64,000 nt of DNA from Irpex lacteus (GCA_001986395.2 MQVO02000015.1:682001-746000), one strand, 5' to 3'. Counted from the stretch's first letter, positions 1-13,378 are shown. Translations and numbers: made by a program. Notes: a model not told the origin generated them from the letters alone.

Positions 1-3000
1 TCTGTTTGCTCTCACGGTGGTCTCTACTGCAGATAATACTTGGAAGTGGCACAACGTCGCTCTGGTGCTGACCTCTGTAAGTACAGCTGCCTCATAATGG
101 GAAGTTCACAGCGCTGACTTAGTGCTCGTAGGGTTACTCAATCATTCTCGGTGCTTTCAATGCGTTTGCGACGGTTCGACCTGCAACCACGTTTTCCTTC
201 CACTTATCCGCTGTCTCTTTTGCCACGCTTGCTCTGTATGTCTATCGCGACATATGGCCCTTGATGACTTTCACGCTCCGTCCTGCCGACGAAGCAGAGG
301 GGCGAGTTTTATGGGCCAAGGTAGCTCTTGCAGGGCTCGTTGGTTTCGTACTTCCTGTCTTTGAGCCCTACCCGTACATTCCCGTGGATCCTCTTGTGAG
401 TTTTCGTGCCTAAGCATAGAAGTTCTGCTCGTTATTAATACAGCGTTCAGGAGCCGTTCCCGGATGCCAACCCAGAGCAAACGGCTTCTCTATTTTCCTT
501 GGTCCTATACATCTTCATGGACCCCATCATCATCCAGGCCTCGCGCGTCAGACATCTGAGCCATGACCAGCTTCCCCCTCTGGCGGATTACGATTCGGCC
601 AAGGTTTTGATCAAGCGTGGCTTTCGTGTGAGTTGTATCCTGGTTTCAGCGGTCCGTCGCCTCAGAACATTATTCTCAGCATCTAGACCCATTCTCCGGA
701 GCACCTAAACGCCATTTATTTTTCGGGCTTGTCTCCATTTTTAGACGGTCCTTGATTCTGCAGACTCTCTGCTTGGTGCTCCTGGTCAGTGACATCTAAT
801 CAGTACTCCCCAACTCCTCGTTTATTGATAGGTCATGTAGGCAGCATTCATGATCGCTGGCCCCATAGGAACCAACAGGCTATTGACGTGCGTATGATCA
901 CAGATTCGTACACATGAATCAAGGTTGACACGCCATGAGACTACCAGTTACCTCGAAAATGGCGGAGAAGATGCCATCGTCAAACCGTGGGTTTGGATTT
1001 TGCTTATCGCTGCCTCCCCAATAGGTTATTCTTTGATATGGCAGTTGTATTTCTACTTTTCGGTGAGTGTCGGCTCCGGATGGCATATCTGAACTGTTGC
1101 TCATTCTTTACAGACGTCTTCAGTTGTGCGCACGGAGGCGATACTCACGTCTCTCATCTTCGAACATGCCCTTCGCATCCGGCTGAAGGCAGAGATAAAT
1201 GATAAGAAGACAGGAGCTGAAAGTGTTCCTCTCAGTGCGTCTTCCAGCGATACAGAGCGCTCCAACAAACCTGTAGATGGCTCGGCTGAGGACGACGACG
1301 GACATACAGACCAATCGCGAAGTGTCACTGCTGCTTCGTCTACTGGCGCAACCACCGTGACCATCACTGCTCCGCAGGCAGCTGGCGAAGTCGTGGGCCC
1401 CGCCAAGGCTACTGCTGCTGCTGATACTGAGAAGGAAATCAAGGAGAAAACGCGTAACTTCATGGGCAAGATCAACAACCTTGTTACTAGTGATCTGGCC
1501 AATATCATAGCAGGCCGGGATTTTCTCTTTCTCAGTAAGTTAGTTTCATTCCCTACAATAGCAGGAAAGTGAAATACATTATTCTCGTACAGTCATTTCG
1601 TGCCCGCTGCAGCTCGCGCTCGGTGTCTGGTTCCTTTACGCGATCTTGGGTTGGAGTTCGTTCGTTGGATTGGCAGTGATGGTCGCATTAACCCCGGTAC
1701 CTGGGTGGGTGGCTACTTTGACGAATACTGTCCAGAAGGAGAAGATGAAGGCCACCGATGCGCGCGTCCAGAACGTTACCGAAAGTATGAGATCTCTCCA
1801 AATGGGATGTCCGGTTTACTGATCGTTTTTATACTTGCCAGTGATGGGGGTGCTACGTATGATCAAGCTCTTTGGCTGGGAGAATCGAGTCAAAGAATCT
1901 GTTGGTACGAAGCGGGAAGAAGAGTTGAAGTGGGTCTGGAAGGGCAAACTCCTTGGTATGATATCTGATATAGCTAAGTGCGTCGTGATTTGGAGAAACA
2001 TGTTGTGTTTGGGTTGCGCTGACTGTTGGGCTACCCAGCCACACCATTCCCTTGATGCATATGGTGGTGACGTATGGTGTTTATGTAAGTACATGTCTTT
2101 GATGAAGTATGCTTGTCAAGATTAAATATTTTGGCACAGACCGCGGTGCAGAAGAAACCTTTGACCGGTATGGAAAGTGGATACCCCGGCTTAATGTTCT
2201 TTAACTGACATTTTTGCTCTAGCCTCGATTGTATTCTCCTCTATGACAGGTGAAAGTTATCCCATACATTTGCTTATCGAACGTCTTACCAACTATACCG
2301 TCAGCTTTCAACATGATCAGGACACAGTTGTCTCGCGTTTTTGGCGCATTACCCGCGTTAATCACTGGTAAATGCACTTTACGTCGCTAGAAAGTCTAAT
2401 TTATTCACTTCCCGTCACAGCCAACATCTCCCTCGGTCGTGTTGCCGAGTTTCTACGCGATGTTTGTTGATGGTTACTACTACATGCATGGACCTGGGCT
2501 GATCCCATCTCTTCAGACTGAGCTACTTGACTCCTTCGCTGAAAATTCGAAGGATACTGTCGTTGATTCTTCTGCGGGGCACAAATCTGACATTGGGTTT
2601 GGCCATGCGGCGTTTGCTTGGTCCAAAGACCCCTCGGACGGTACTCTGACATCGACCAAGCAGGCATTCCGCTTGCGTATCGATGGCGAGCTGGTCTTCA
2701 AGACGGGTGCGTTCAACTTGATAATCGGACCTACTGGTTCGGGAAAGACGTCAGTGCTCATGGCGCTTCTGGGCGAGATGCATTACATACCGTCCGGTCC
2801 AGAATCCTGGATGAATCTACCAAGAGAGGGTGGTATTGCGTACGCTGCCCAGGAGTCTTGGGTACTGAACGAAACCATCAAGGTATATTATGGCATTTTA
2901 TGCGATACAAACGCATTTTGACCAGTTTCGTCTGTACAGGAAAACATTGTCTTTGGTTCGCCGTTTGATGAAGCACGTTACAGAAAGGGTTCGTGAGCTC

Positions 3001-6000
3001 ATGACAATCAAACGTGCATCTATTGATAACGTCTCTTAGTCATATATCAGTGTGGTCTAACGCGCGACTTGAGCTTGTTTGAGGCCGGCGATGCGACGGA
3101 AGTAGGAGAGAAAGGTCTCACTCTCAGGTATATTTCAATCATTCTTTATAATTGCTTCTCTAACAATCAATTGTGCTGGTTATAGTGGCGGTCAAAAGGT
3201 ATGCTCTACGTATTCATTCTGTTTGCCAGTACGTTCATCACTTCTACATAGGCCCGTGTCACTCTTGCAAGAGCAATTTACTCTCGCGCCGACATTTTGC
3301 TTCTGGACGACGTGAGTAACAAAGCTCTCATAGCATTTATCGTATGCTTACGTGGATTTTATCACAGGTGTTAGCAGCTTTGGTAAGGGAATGGGGAATT
3401 AACTCCAACCTCTGCTGAAGTTCCGTGGGTGTCTTATCTTTCTTCTAGGATGTCCATACTTCACGCTGGATTGTCAACAAATGTTTCAAAGGCGACTTGC
3501 TTCGTGACAGAACGATTATACTTGTGGTAAGTTGAATGTCTGTGCAATCTTCTGAAACCGTAAACTAACTTAAAGAAGACCCACAACGTTGCTCTGGCTG
3601 GCCCGCTTGCAGATTTCGTTGTTACACTTAGCTCGGATGGTAACATAACTACCCAAGACTCCATTTCGGATGCATTGGTACAAGATTCGAAGTTACAAGA
3701 AGAGATCCGGCACGAAGAACAGGCTATCGAATTGGATGAGATCGAGGACACTGTTGTTGATGAGCCCGTTGAGGAGGAGAAAGGTAAGCTAGTCATTGCT
3801 GAAGAGATAGCCCATGGGCACGTGAGCTGGGATGCATGTTAGTAAACGTCACTTTCTCGCATATGTTGGCATTCTTGATAGTTCATTTGGATTTAGTCAA
3901 ACTCTTCCTGGGTGGCCTTGGTGGCAAATTCCCTCTCGCATTCTGGATTGGTTGGATTGTCGGGAATACCCTAGCAGAGTTCTTGGACGTGTCGGAGATG
4001 TGGTGGCTAGGTTATTGGGCCCGTCAATACGCCGAGCGAACGCCCTCCGAGGTTTCTATCAAATAGTAAGCAATTTCATGTTTCTGGTAGTCTAATTTCA
4101 CCATCTGCCGCATAGCTATCTCTCAATCTACGTCGTGATTGTGCTCACTGTCTCGGTTTTGTGGACGTACGCCGAGCTCGTATATACTTTCGCCACCCTG
4201 CGAGCGTCACGAGTGATACACAGGCAGCTTATATCCAAGCTACTGGGTAGCACGTTTCGGTGAGATATCATATACCGCCCATGCATTTTCTACTGTTAAA
4301 AAGATCTCGACAGATGGCTTGATGTCACACCTACCTCCCGAGTTATTGCCCGCTGCACTCAGGATATACAATCTAGTAAGATATCAACCACTTTCTCGCA
4401 CCTTTGACTAATGAGCATATTAGTTGATGGTCCAGTCGCCGGCTTGTTCAACGGCCTCGGTAAGCACTGATTCCTATTGTTTCTACGAAGAGGGTACACT
4501 GCTTAGTTGTGCATAGCTGCTATCACTCTCGCCATGAGCATGAGATTTGGTGCCGTTGTTCTGTATACACCAGCGTTCATCATCCCTTCCCTTTTCATCG
4601 CCATCGCGGGAGGCTGGTTGGGGAATATCTATATCAGGGCACAGCTCTCTGTGAAGCGCGAGATGTCCAACGCTAAGGCACCTGTGCTTGGCATTGTTGG
4701 TGGCGCCATCTCCGGCCTCAGTAAGTTATCGTTAGTTGCGATTGTAGTCTACCCTCTGACAACCTTGCTTCACATCAGCCTCCATTCGAGCCTACGCTGT
4801 ACAAGATGCATTCCGCCACGAGACATACAGACGAGTGAACTCTTATGTGCGTGTGGCCAGGGTTTTCTGGAATCTGAATCGGTAAGCACGAGCAATCAAG
4901 ACACTGCACCGCTACTGATGCACCATGTTAGTTGGGTCAGTGTTCGCATCGATGCTTTTGCTGCTATATTCTCTTCGTCACTGGCATTTTATCTGGTGTA
5001 CGGTGGCCGTGGATACACTCCATCGAACATTGGATTCGTTTTGAACATGGCCAGTGAGTAGACTGTGACTTGATCATGGCATTTGACAATAGTATCTGAT
5101 ATCAAACCCCACAAAGGCAGTTTCAGTGAAATGATACTATGGTGGGTTCGTATGTACAACGAGTTCGAAGGTTAGAATACTCTCCACGCATTTTGAGTTG
5201 CTGAGTTGCAAGGGCTGATGATTTCCCGTAGTGACTGGCAACAGGTGTGGCTCTTTCTGTTTCCCACATTCTTGACAGGAAACGTTCAACTGTGTTTCGT
5301 AGCTTGGAGCGTATTCATCAATACATGACGATCGAACAGGAGGCCGAGCCCAAGGACGGAGGTGCTCCACCTGCTTACTGGCCCTCGAGCGGCAAACTGG
5401 AGGTTGAGAAGCTTACGGCCAGATACTCCCTCGTAAGTGGCTCCTCATTCGTCGTAGACGCATGTCTAACGCTCATTTCACCACTCAGGATGGGCCTAAA
5501 GTGCTACAAGACGTCAGCTTCACCATCAAGGCTGGAGAACGCGTTGGTGTAGGTAAGGAGCTGGCCCGTATTTCTCCATCCAATTCGATGTTCATGATCT
5601 TTGACAGTTGGACGTACGGGGTCCGGAAAGTCAACACTCACGCTAGCCCTCCTTCGTTGCATCTTCACGGATGGAACTGTCATTTATGATGGCATTCCAA
5701 CTAATACACTCAATCTTGATGCTCTCAGGTCCAATGTCACGATCATCCCCCAAGTTGTGAGTATAAATTTATCTCGTGAGATGCTTAGCTGATAGCTTGT
5801 ATCGGACAGCCGGAACTTTTGAGTGGAACTATCCGGCATAACCTCGACGTTTTCGGCCAATACGACGATGTTACCCTCAACGATGCCCTGCGTGCTGCCG
5901 GACTACTCTCTTCTCAGGACATCTCAGACGAAACTAGATTTACCCTTGACACTGAGATATCTAGTGGAGGCGGCAACCTTTCCGTTGGTCAGCGACAGAT

Positions 6001-6452
6001 GATTGCTCTTGCAAGGGCCATCGTTCGACAAAGCAAGCTTCTTATTCTCGATGAAGCTACTTCCGCTATTGGTTGGCTATCACCTTACTCAGTATTTCTA
6101 GGATTGTCTCATGACTTTTTTCTGTTCTTCAGATTATGAGACCGATGCGATCATTCAAAAGTCGCTTCGTAACGAACTCAGGAGCGATGTCACCGTTATT
6201 ACTGTCGCACATCGCTTGCAAACCATCATGGACTCCGATAAAGTGGTATGTTGTGTATGGATGTCGGTTCTATGGCAATGAATGCTGAATCTCGTGGATG
6301 CCCCCTGGTAGATGGTGCTTGATGCTGGCCGTCTCGTCGAATTCGACAGTCCTCGAGAGTTGCTCAAGCGCGATAGTTTACTCCGTGCTCTCGTCGACGA
6401 AAGTGCGGACAAGGACGCTTTGTATGCGATGGCAGAAGCTAAAGCAACCTAA
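1..6452 (+). CDS. ABCC-type ABC transporter (multidrug-resistance-associated family), 5' truncated by window edge
   Basis: An ATP-driven membrane exporter with the full ABCC layout: transmembrane segments, first nucleotide-binding domain (NBD1), second transmembrane domain, NBD2. The exon at 1-78 is already coding, so the true start lies upstream. NBD1 has Walker [10 protein letters not shown] near 2727-2755, a Q-loop (AAQESW), the signature SGGQ on a 13-nt exon at 3186-3198, Walker B ILLLDD ending at 3311 and an H-loop THN near 3578. NBD2 has Walker [10 protein letters not shown] near 5605-5635, signature LSVGQ near 5978, Walker [10 protein letters not shown] near 6040 and H-loop AHR near 6208. 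NBD1 has Asp where NBD2 has the catalytic Glu after Walker B, the asymmetry known for ABCC proteins, so NBD1 is probably a weak ATPase site. More than 20 short introns interrupt the gene. The stop is TAA at 6450-6452. The substrate cannot be read from sequence; organic anions, conjugates or drugs are typical for the family. Confidence 0.93.
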
Positions 6453-7052
6453 ACATGCTTTAATTATGCAATACTTGTTGTCTCTGTTCCATGGTTTTCT
6501 TCGAATTTCCCTTAATTTATGCGTACGTGTTTAAGTATGCTTCTGACAGCACGTATATCGGTTCTCAAGCTGTGTCTCGACATTCTCTACGAGAGGCCAC
6601 AGGCGGTATGGAAGTCGTAAATACCTGACAATTGTATTTCATGCCGAATACATTATCTGAAAGCAACAACGTTTTGGGGGCCGAGGGCTTCGAAATACAG
6701 CTTGCGCTCCGAGTCGGGGGGAGGGTACTTATGGTTAGGCAGACGATGTCGTTGAACGTCGGGAAGTTGGTTTTTAATTATCAAAGCACTATCTCCTTGG
6801 ACTCACGGCCAGATTTTCACGTTATAAGTACTGCATCCCTCGATTACTAATTATAATGTGCTATCTATGAACTCCTGCATCCCGCCCATTTCCAAATAAG
6901 GTAAATGACGCATCACTTCCTCGCGTCTACACGCGTAAACTGTTAGTTGTCTGTAAACCACCATCACCCCTACCCGCCTTTCTACACTTTATTACCAGAA
7001 TCCTGCCAATTTACTACTCACAATATTCATCTGAAGCCACTAACACAATAAT
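6453..7052. other. Intergenic: 3' flank of the ABC transporter and promoter region of the MMTAG2-like gene
   Basis: No gene is supported here. The longest reading frame (about 72 codons near 6632-6850) has no recognisable motif and follows directly on the transporter stop. The final 150 bases before the next ATG are rich in C and T, as is common in fungal promoters. Confidence 0.6.
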
Positions 7053-7840
7053 ATGTTCGAACCGGTGCGAGGAGGTACTCGCGGTGGTCAAGCTGAGTTC
7101 AAATGGTCAGACGTCTCAGCAGACAAGGACAGAGAGGTGCGTCTTGAACTGCTCCTGAACGCGAGAAGATGCATGGATGACACAAGTTCAATCGTATAGA
7201 ATTATCTTGGCCATAGTATCAATGCTCCTACCGGAAGGTGGCAGAAGAACAAGGACGTGCATTGGTATGCACGAGACAAGGGCGGCGATGAAGCGTCCAT
7301 GAGAGAGGAGATCAGGAGGGTGAAGGAGCAAGAAGCAGAGGCATTGGCTGCTGCACTGTGAGTACATAGGTGTCACAGAATAATGGACTCAATGCTGATC
7401 TAGAATGTAGAGGGTTTGGTCCCAGTGGCAAGTCAGGGAGTTCTGCTACTCCGGGGGGTGGACCAACTACCGGAGCGAATGCTATCGCTGTTCCTGACGC
7501 AGCTGGTCCAAGTGCTGAATATGATGCGAAGAAGGAAGAGAAACGAAAGCGAAAAGAGGAGAAGAGGCTCAGGAAGGAGAAGCGTAGAGCTGAGAAGGAA
7601 GAGGGAAAGAGACACAGACATCGCTCCGACTCTCGTTCACGGTCAAGGTCACCTCGAAGACACAAAGATGAGCGCTCGAAGAGTAAACATCGCTCTAGGT
7701 CTCCGCCTCCAAGAAGAGAAAGAGACGAGAGGCCATACGACGAAAGTCAGCGGGAGAAGGAGCGCGAGTGGGCTCGACGGCGATGGGAGGATAATGCGCG
7801 CAGAGAACAACCAGCTGGAGCGCGTTGGGGGCGCGACTGA
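7053..7840 (+). CDS. MMTAG2-like (kinase phosphorylation domain) RS-rich nuclear protein
   Basis: Three exons (7053-7136, 7200-7357, 7411-7840) give a protein of about 223 residues. The N-terminus (MFEPVRGGTRGGQAEF, then NYLGHSINAPTGRWQK, then a run of acidic helix ending near EALAAALGFGP) matches the pattern of the conserved N-terminal domain of multiple myeloma tumor-associated protein 2 and its fungal relatives. The C-terminal half is low complexity: Lys/Glu/Arg stretches followed by an SR/RS-rich segment (for example SRSRSRSPRR) and a basic tail. RS-rich tails are typical of splicing-associated nuclear proteins, so a nuclear, phosphorylation-regulated role is likely, but the molecular function of the family is not well established. 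Frame continuity across both introns is exact. The start is the first ATG in frame and reads directly into the conserved domain. Confidence 0.85.
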
Positions 7841-10653
7841 GTTCAATTTCGAGACGGGACCGTGCTTGTACGTCTGCTGTAGTTCTATTATTGGTCCAAG
7901 ATGCCCTGAAAGGGTACTGCTTTACACTTTCATTATCTATCCAGTTCTTTCAAACCTTGTCGGTGTCACCTAAACCCACAATTTCTCCGGGTCTAATGTC
8001 AAAGATAGGCCTCTCAGACAACTGCAACCCCATCACGCTCTCACGAAATCGCCCGTCGATACCACAAAGTCTGTGCTAGGCAATCGTTTGTGTACCTATC
8101 CTCGGGCGACTAAGATTAAGACTGGAGCTAGCTGTCACTGGAAGTGCCATCAAAATTCAGCTTGGATCGCACCCGCTGCCTGCATATATCGAGAGCCCCC
8201 TTCTGATCCATTGTTGTGTAGTTATGTTCCCCTCTCAGCACCCGTCACCGAATTTTACCTCGGGAACTTGGTGGATGTCTCATCCGACTTACGCGCTGCT
8301 GAACGAGACAAGCAACCCCGAATATTTTACTGATTTACGGCAATTTCGCAGTTGTGCTTGGTTACGCGAGACGGAGCTGGCAGAAGCGCCACCGCGCAGA
8401 CGTTGTCGGTCGTCAACCTCACGCAGTGACTTACGCTCCCCTGCGCTGTGCTACGCCGCTGCACGCCGGATAGTCGGTCTAGCACGATCTGCGGTGGTCT
8501 TGACGCTGTGATACACGCGGGGCGTATGTACGAGGCACCAGGAGCGTTCACCGGCATCGTCGAGTCAATCTTCGTGCGCGCCCCCTGGAAATGATGAACA
8601 CCAACCGTTTCCGTGTTCCGTGAAGATTGGCATCGGAGGCTGGCTGCTTGCTTCTGGGGATGTGTGCAAAGATGCATGGGCGGGTGGCAGTCTCCGGACA
8701 CAGTTGGGAAGTGGACCTACAAACTTATACAGGAGCACATCACCAGCCACCGACGCGTGCCACGACTTCTAGCTTGTAATGGCGAATGGCTGCGTTGCCA
8801 TTCTCCAGGATAATGGCAGGTCAGCCATTCATCGTTGCGAAGAGCTCAATGACACGCGAGCCTATTTTGGCGGCTGGTGTACGTTACGGTAAGCGCATAG
8901 CAACAAATTACTTTGAGTACGCTCACTAATTTATGATCACATTCAGTTTAAGCTCTTGTCGTTCCTTGCAGTCCTCAGAGCGCGATGTCGAGTAAACCAG
9001 GATTCGCACGATTACATAGAAACCTGTTACCGATTTCCAAGGATGCGTGCGTCTTACTGTTCCTGCCCTTACATCGAATTCGCGGTCTGGCTACGCCTGG
9101 ACTGCCCTCGGTGTCGGGCGTGCATCTGAGCTGCGGTCTCCTTGCGGCCCAAATGGCGCCTTTGGCGGCGGCCGCCGTACGACGAGAAGTATGTCAATCC
9201 GTCGTAAGTCCCATCACTTTGACTAACTCGTTTCGTAGGATGGAAGACGCTAGGTAAACCGTCGCGTTCGGCGGAAATGTGTTCCTTGCACGCCGCGCAT
9301 GTGGGTCATTCATAGGTTTCAGGAAACGTCACATACGTATATCGTCGTTGGCAGATGACATATTGGGCGCACTGAGAGGTCGTGTTGACATTTCCGTCGA
9401 TGCGACGCAGCCGTACGAGAGGGGCCGGTCATTTTGATAGATTTATGGAAACTCGGATATCTGACTGTAACGCGTAAGATTTCAAGACGCCTCAGCAATT
9501 GTGTAAGTCGTTGCGTCAACTCAGGTTACCTCCGGACGTCGGTGAGTAAACTGCTTCGTATAATGCAGTGTTTGCCGGACTGAAATATGCCGACATAGAG
9601 GAACATATCCAGATCGCAGGATAACTTACCGAGAGGTGGAAGACAAGAACTGTTCTTGCAAGGTTCCCGGTCCTCCACGAGGCTGCAAGATGCCGGAGTT
9701 ACGGAGCGCCTACAACGGAACGATCGGTTTCGGATCGTGATGGACCTGGCAACGGGCTGGCAAAAGCCTCTTGCGTTTGACGACAATCGACAGACCGTCA
9801 CCGACGCTGCGATTTGCTTCCTCAAGCAATTCCCGCCCCCTCGTGGCGCAATTTTACCTCGCTGTAGCCGTAAGCGGCCGTGTTTACAATTTCAAGTCCT
9901 CGCTCCGTGTCAACGTGGTGTGATGAATATCAGCGTATATTGTTTTCCACTGACGCTGCGACATATAATTTTGCAGCACGTTCAGTCCTGACGAGTGTCA
10001 AGTGAACCATTATCTTTCTCAAACGTCCGCGTCAATTCATAGGCGGCTGCAATTCGTCACGCACAAGACTGCGAACAACGGCATCGGTATCTTGATCCAA
10101 GCTGTGACGTGGGCGGGAATTCGAAATGGGCCGGAAGACCCCCGCATCGTTGCTTCAGGGACGTCCTGAGCGATGGAAGATTACACTTGCGCAGTGGCCT
10201 AAAGCTCGAACGCAAGATTGAAATGACCGAAATTTGTCATGGGGCGCGCGCGGTCGTTCGGAATGTATGCGATGTCGGCAGGTGTAGCAGGCCCCGATCC
10301 ATACTCATATCGCCAAAATTGGTTAGTGCTTCTTTTCCGTGCCGCGCATTGACCTCGCAGACTAGAAATACTGCGTCGTTCGTCCTGCAAATTATCCCAT
10401 CCGACGTTGTCCTCCCACAACCTCACCCCACCTGTCCCGTAACATTCCTTCTTATCCATACCAGTTTATTGCGATATAATTCCGTGGTCCTCGACACATA
10501 CCTCGGCCTACAAGCAAGCAATCTTTAATAACCAAGAATCTCCACCTTCTGCAACACTCTCTTTCTCATCCTCTTGTCAGCACACGCCGAATCCCTTCGT
10601 TTGCAACAACTCTATCTACGCTACACTAGTCTACCTCCTTTCATTCAGCCACA
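7841..10653. other. Gene-poor interval
   Basis: Nearly 2.8 kb without a gene I can support. Reading frames are short (under about 140 codons), lie in all six frames and do not join through plausible introns into a recognisable protein. I saw no long terminal repeats, simple repeats or tRNA-like structure by eye. The last 200 bases are pyrimidine-rich and probably form the promoter and leader of the next gene. The rest may be old, degraded mobile DNA, but nothing in the sequence proves that. Confidence 0.5.
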
Positions 10654-11386
10654 ATGTCCACAGTCCTCGGCATGCCTTATATCTTCGAAGACACTACTGG
10701 AAACGTCTTCGACAGCAACTTCACCGAGTTCCACCAGCGAATGTCGTTCAGCGTGCGGTGTACGATGCGTACGACCGAGCGAACCGTGGTAATGATCTAC
10801 AACGCATCAGGGCCCAGTGGACGGAGCGGTCTTATGGTTCCCTTCGCATGTCTTGACTTCGGGGCGAATAACGCGCTTGGGACGGTCAAGATAGGCGAGA
10901 GAGAGCCCGTGGAGATGGAGATGGAGAAGTATCTGGTCAAGGTTTCTCGCAAGTGAGTGCCCTCTCGACTACTGCCATTGCTGGTGACTCTGACATGGTT
11001 GGTAGTAATTCCATGGTCAGGAAGTTTGCCGCCTCCGATAAACAGCAGTACACCTGGACTTTTACTGGCACTGAAGATGCCGAGTGGACGGTACGCTGCT
11101 CTCGTTCTGAGCCGTTATTTTCGACTGCTTATTGGTTTGTCCCGTTCAGTGCACCAATAACCGCGGCTATGCTGTGGCATCATACAGTTTGAAATCTGGG
11201 AGCGAGCCGGCGTACGAGCATTCGTCTGGATGCATGCTCTACGTCGAAGAAACTTACTCACATCTCGCTGGCGGTGAGTGCAACTTCCTCGACCGTGTCT
11301 TCTGCCCAACTGAGCCCTCGCCGCTTCTCCTAGAACTTCTCGCGTCCCTCACCATCATGCGACACATCGCAAAGTACAGACTGTGA
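10654..11386 (+). CDS. DUF6593-like protein (tentative)
   Basis: Four exons (10654-10952, 11006-11090, 11150-11273, 11334-11386) join in frame to about 186 residues and end at TGA 11384-11386. The second half has the spaced pattern Tyr-x-Trp, Trp-x-Cys, then a Gly/Ala-Ser-Tyr strand (YTWTF, EWTC, YAVASY) and a C-terminal hydrophobic helix ending LLASLTIMRH. This resembles the DUF6593 family that is abundant in Agaricomycetes, whose function is unknown. No signal peptide or membrane segment is evident. The clean ATG, exact phase matches at all three introns and canonical splice sites make the gene model strong. The family assignment is weaker and rests on pattern memory only. A second, clearer DUF6593-type gene lies at 27404-28308. 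Confidence 0.7.
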
Positions 11387-12406
11387 AATCACCATGTGTC
11401 TGAAACAGTTCACCTCAAGCAACAATATTGTCATATTATATCAACTCACACCATAGCAAGAGTCAATGGTGCATACGGACGTTTATGGACTCGTAGCCCC
11501 ATCCTTGCATATTCTTTCACAGTCGGTATCACGTACCTTAACACTCGCTAAGTTCGTTCGCTCTCCGCCAGTTTTCGCATAATCTCTCCACCCAATCCTG
11601 CACCATCCCTGGCTTCGGTCTTAGGTTTCTCTACCCGTTCGATTATGCTGTACCTTCATTACACCACCACATCCTCTGTACGTCAAACGGTCGTTTCCGT
11701 ACTATACTTCTCTGTATATCTTGTACAGCCTGTATCCTTAGGTGTCGTCACTGCCGGTCTGTGTCGTTTGCTCTAGCCTATAGCTCAGTAACAGATAGTC
11801 TGCATCTTACGTACTTATTACTGCTTAATTTCGTCTCTACTCTCTGTATCGTACTAGAGAGTTAATCGCTTCATAATCTATTCCACCTATCTAGTTGACA
11901 TGGTCTGGTACTGAAAGCTATCGGGCCCATACCGAGACCGCAGAGGCTCGTGGTAGCTACGCTAATGACAACCCTATTCTTGACTTTGTCCGCCCCAGAT
12001 GGCTAGCACTCGACTTCGCCACTCCGGCGACCTTCCCATTCGGGATTAAGTCTGTATCACGCCTTCCGTCAATATATGGACAAAGAAATGAACCCTGCAT
12101 ACGAACGTCGTATAACACGACCTGCTTGCTATTCGTGTAAGCTGCATTTCCGTGTTATTGTGCAAGATCTTCTGCCTCAGAACATGAAGTGCACCATATA
12201 TTTGCCAGTGAGAGGCCGCAGGTTTAACATTTGGTCACAAGCGTGACTGGGCCTTCGGTACCGAGTGTGACGGCCGCTGGAGCCAATCAGAAGCTGCTGT
12301 TCCTGGTTGCAGCGCATTATTGGCGAACGGTGAGTCAACCCCGCCTTCAAGTAGAGAAGTTAATGAGCAGTCCAGGAGGTGTTTCTTGTCTCTGAACCGC
12401 CACGAC
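11387..12406. other. Intergenic interval
   Basis: About 1 kb with no supported gene. Bases 11400-11900 are T- and C-rich and look like a 3' flank and untranslated DNA. A frame at 12320 runs into the next gene but begins with TTG, not ATG, so I treat it as leader. Confidence 0.5.
12283..12287 (+). promoter_or_regulatory. Possible CCAAT box
   Basis: A CCAAT pentamer (within GAGCCAATCAG) sits about 120 bases upstream of the proposed ATG at 12407. This is a usual position for a CCAAT-binding-factor site in fungi. A pentamer is frequent by chance, so this is only suggestive. Confidence 0.25.
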
Positions 12407-13378
12407 ATGCCTTCAGAGATAACGTCTCTACTTCCACCTCTTTTGGGCGATGGGCATGGTCGGTATAGAATTCACATCGTAGGAAATTCAGGTAAAGTTT
12501 CACACTGCCATCCTCTGAACCAACATTCTGCCTCTAGTAACGTGTATCACGAGACCAAAGATGCTGACGTATGTTTACAGGAGTAGGAAAGGTGCCGTAG
12601 AATTACTCTGGCGGAGCCTCCGTTGTATTGACTTCGTCTTGGGCGGGGTGATGCAGTCTACTCTTGCCCAAGAGCTTTCCACGCTCTTGGGCATACCTTT
12701 CGTAAACTTGGACAAGATTTTCTGGAGGCCCGGGTGGCAAAGTCTATCGAGAGAGGAACTCCGCAAGACCGTTACCGAGCTGGTTGCTCGATATGATAAC
12801 GGATGGATAATCGATGGCAATTTCTTCTTCGCTCTGGGGAATCTACTCGAAACCTATGCCACGGACACAATCTGTAAGGATGCATTCTTTCTCTCTCCTT
12901 AATTGCACTCTTGTTCCCAGAGTCTTTGCCGTTTCATCAAGCCATCTGTCATACTTGCCGCAGAGTGGCCTTCTCAACTTCGTTCTCACCACTCATGCGG
13001 AGTTGTGCTCGTTCTTTCCGTTACCACTGGTACTACTATCCTCTATCTACAGGGCTCGACCCGCCGCTTGTATTATACTTTCCCCGGGTTATTCTCCGCA
13101 CATTCCGCCGCATGCTCAAGCTCGATCCACCATGCAGCCCCGGATGTGAAGAGACCATCCGAGGCGTCTTCTTCTCACGGGAGAGCATCTTGTGGTGGTG
13201 CTTGACGAATCACAGGTTCGCCCGCAAACGAGAGAGGGAAAGACTTCGCACACAGGGTATCCATGTCGGTGGAACGTACAGACGCATCGGTGGATGGGGA
13301 GGCGAGCTTGAGGCGTGGAAAAAGAGCGTGAGGGACATGGTCGCTGCGCAGTCTGTATCTGACCGTAACGGAGACTAG
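12407..13378 (+). CDS. P-loop NTPase, adenylate-kinase-like (FlaR-type) protein
   Basis: Four exons (12407-12491, 12581-12591, 12657-12873, 13053-13378) join to 212 residues. The Walker A motif GNSGVGKST at residues 26-34 is assembled from three exons; the middle one is only 11 nt. Downstream are the pattern NLDKIFWRPGW, a WIIDGNF segment, IWLDPP and a C-terminal part with CSPGCEE and SILWWCLTNH. This layout is that of small P-loop proteins annotated as adenylate-kinase-related in bacteria and fungi; they probably phosphorylate a small molecule, but the substrate is unknown. The start at 12407 is the only ATG upstream of the P-loop in frame; the longer frame from 12320 begins with TTG. The stop is TAG at 13376-13378. 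All intron phases match. Confidence 0.85.
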
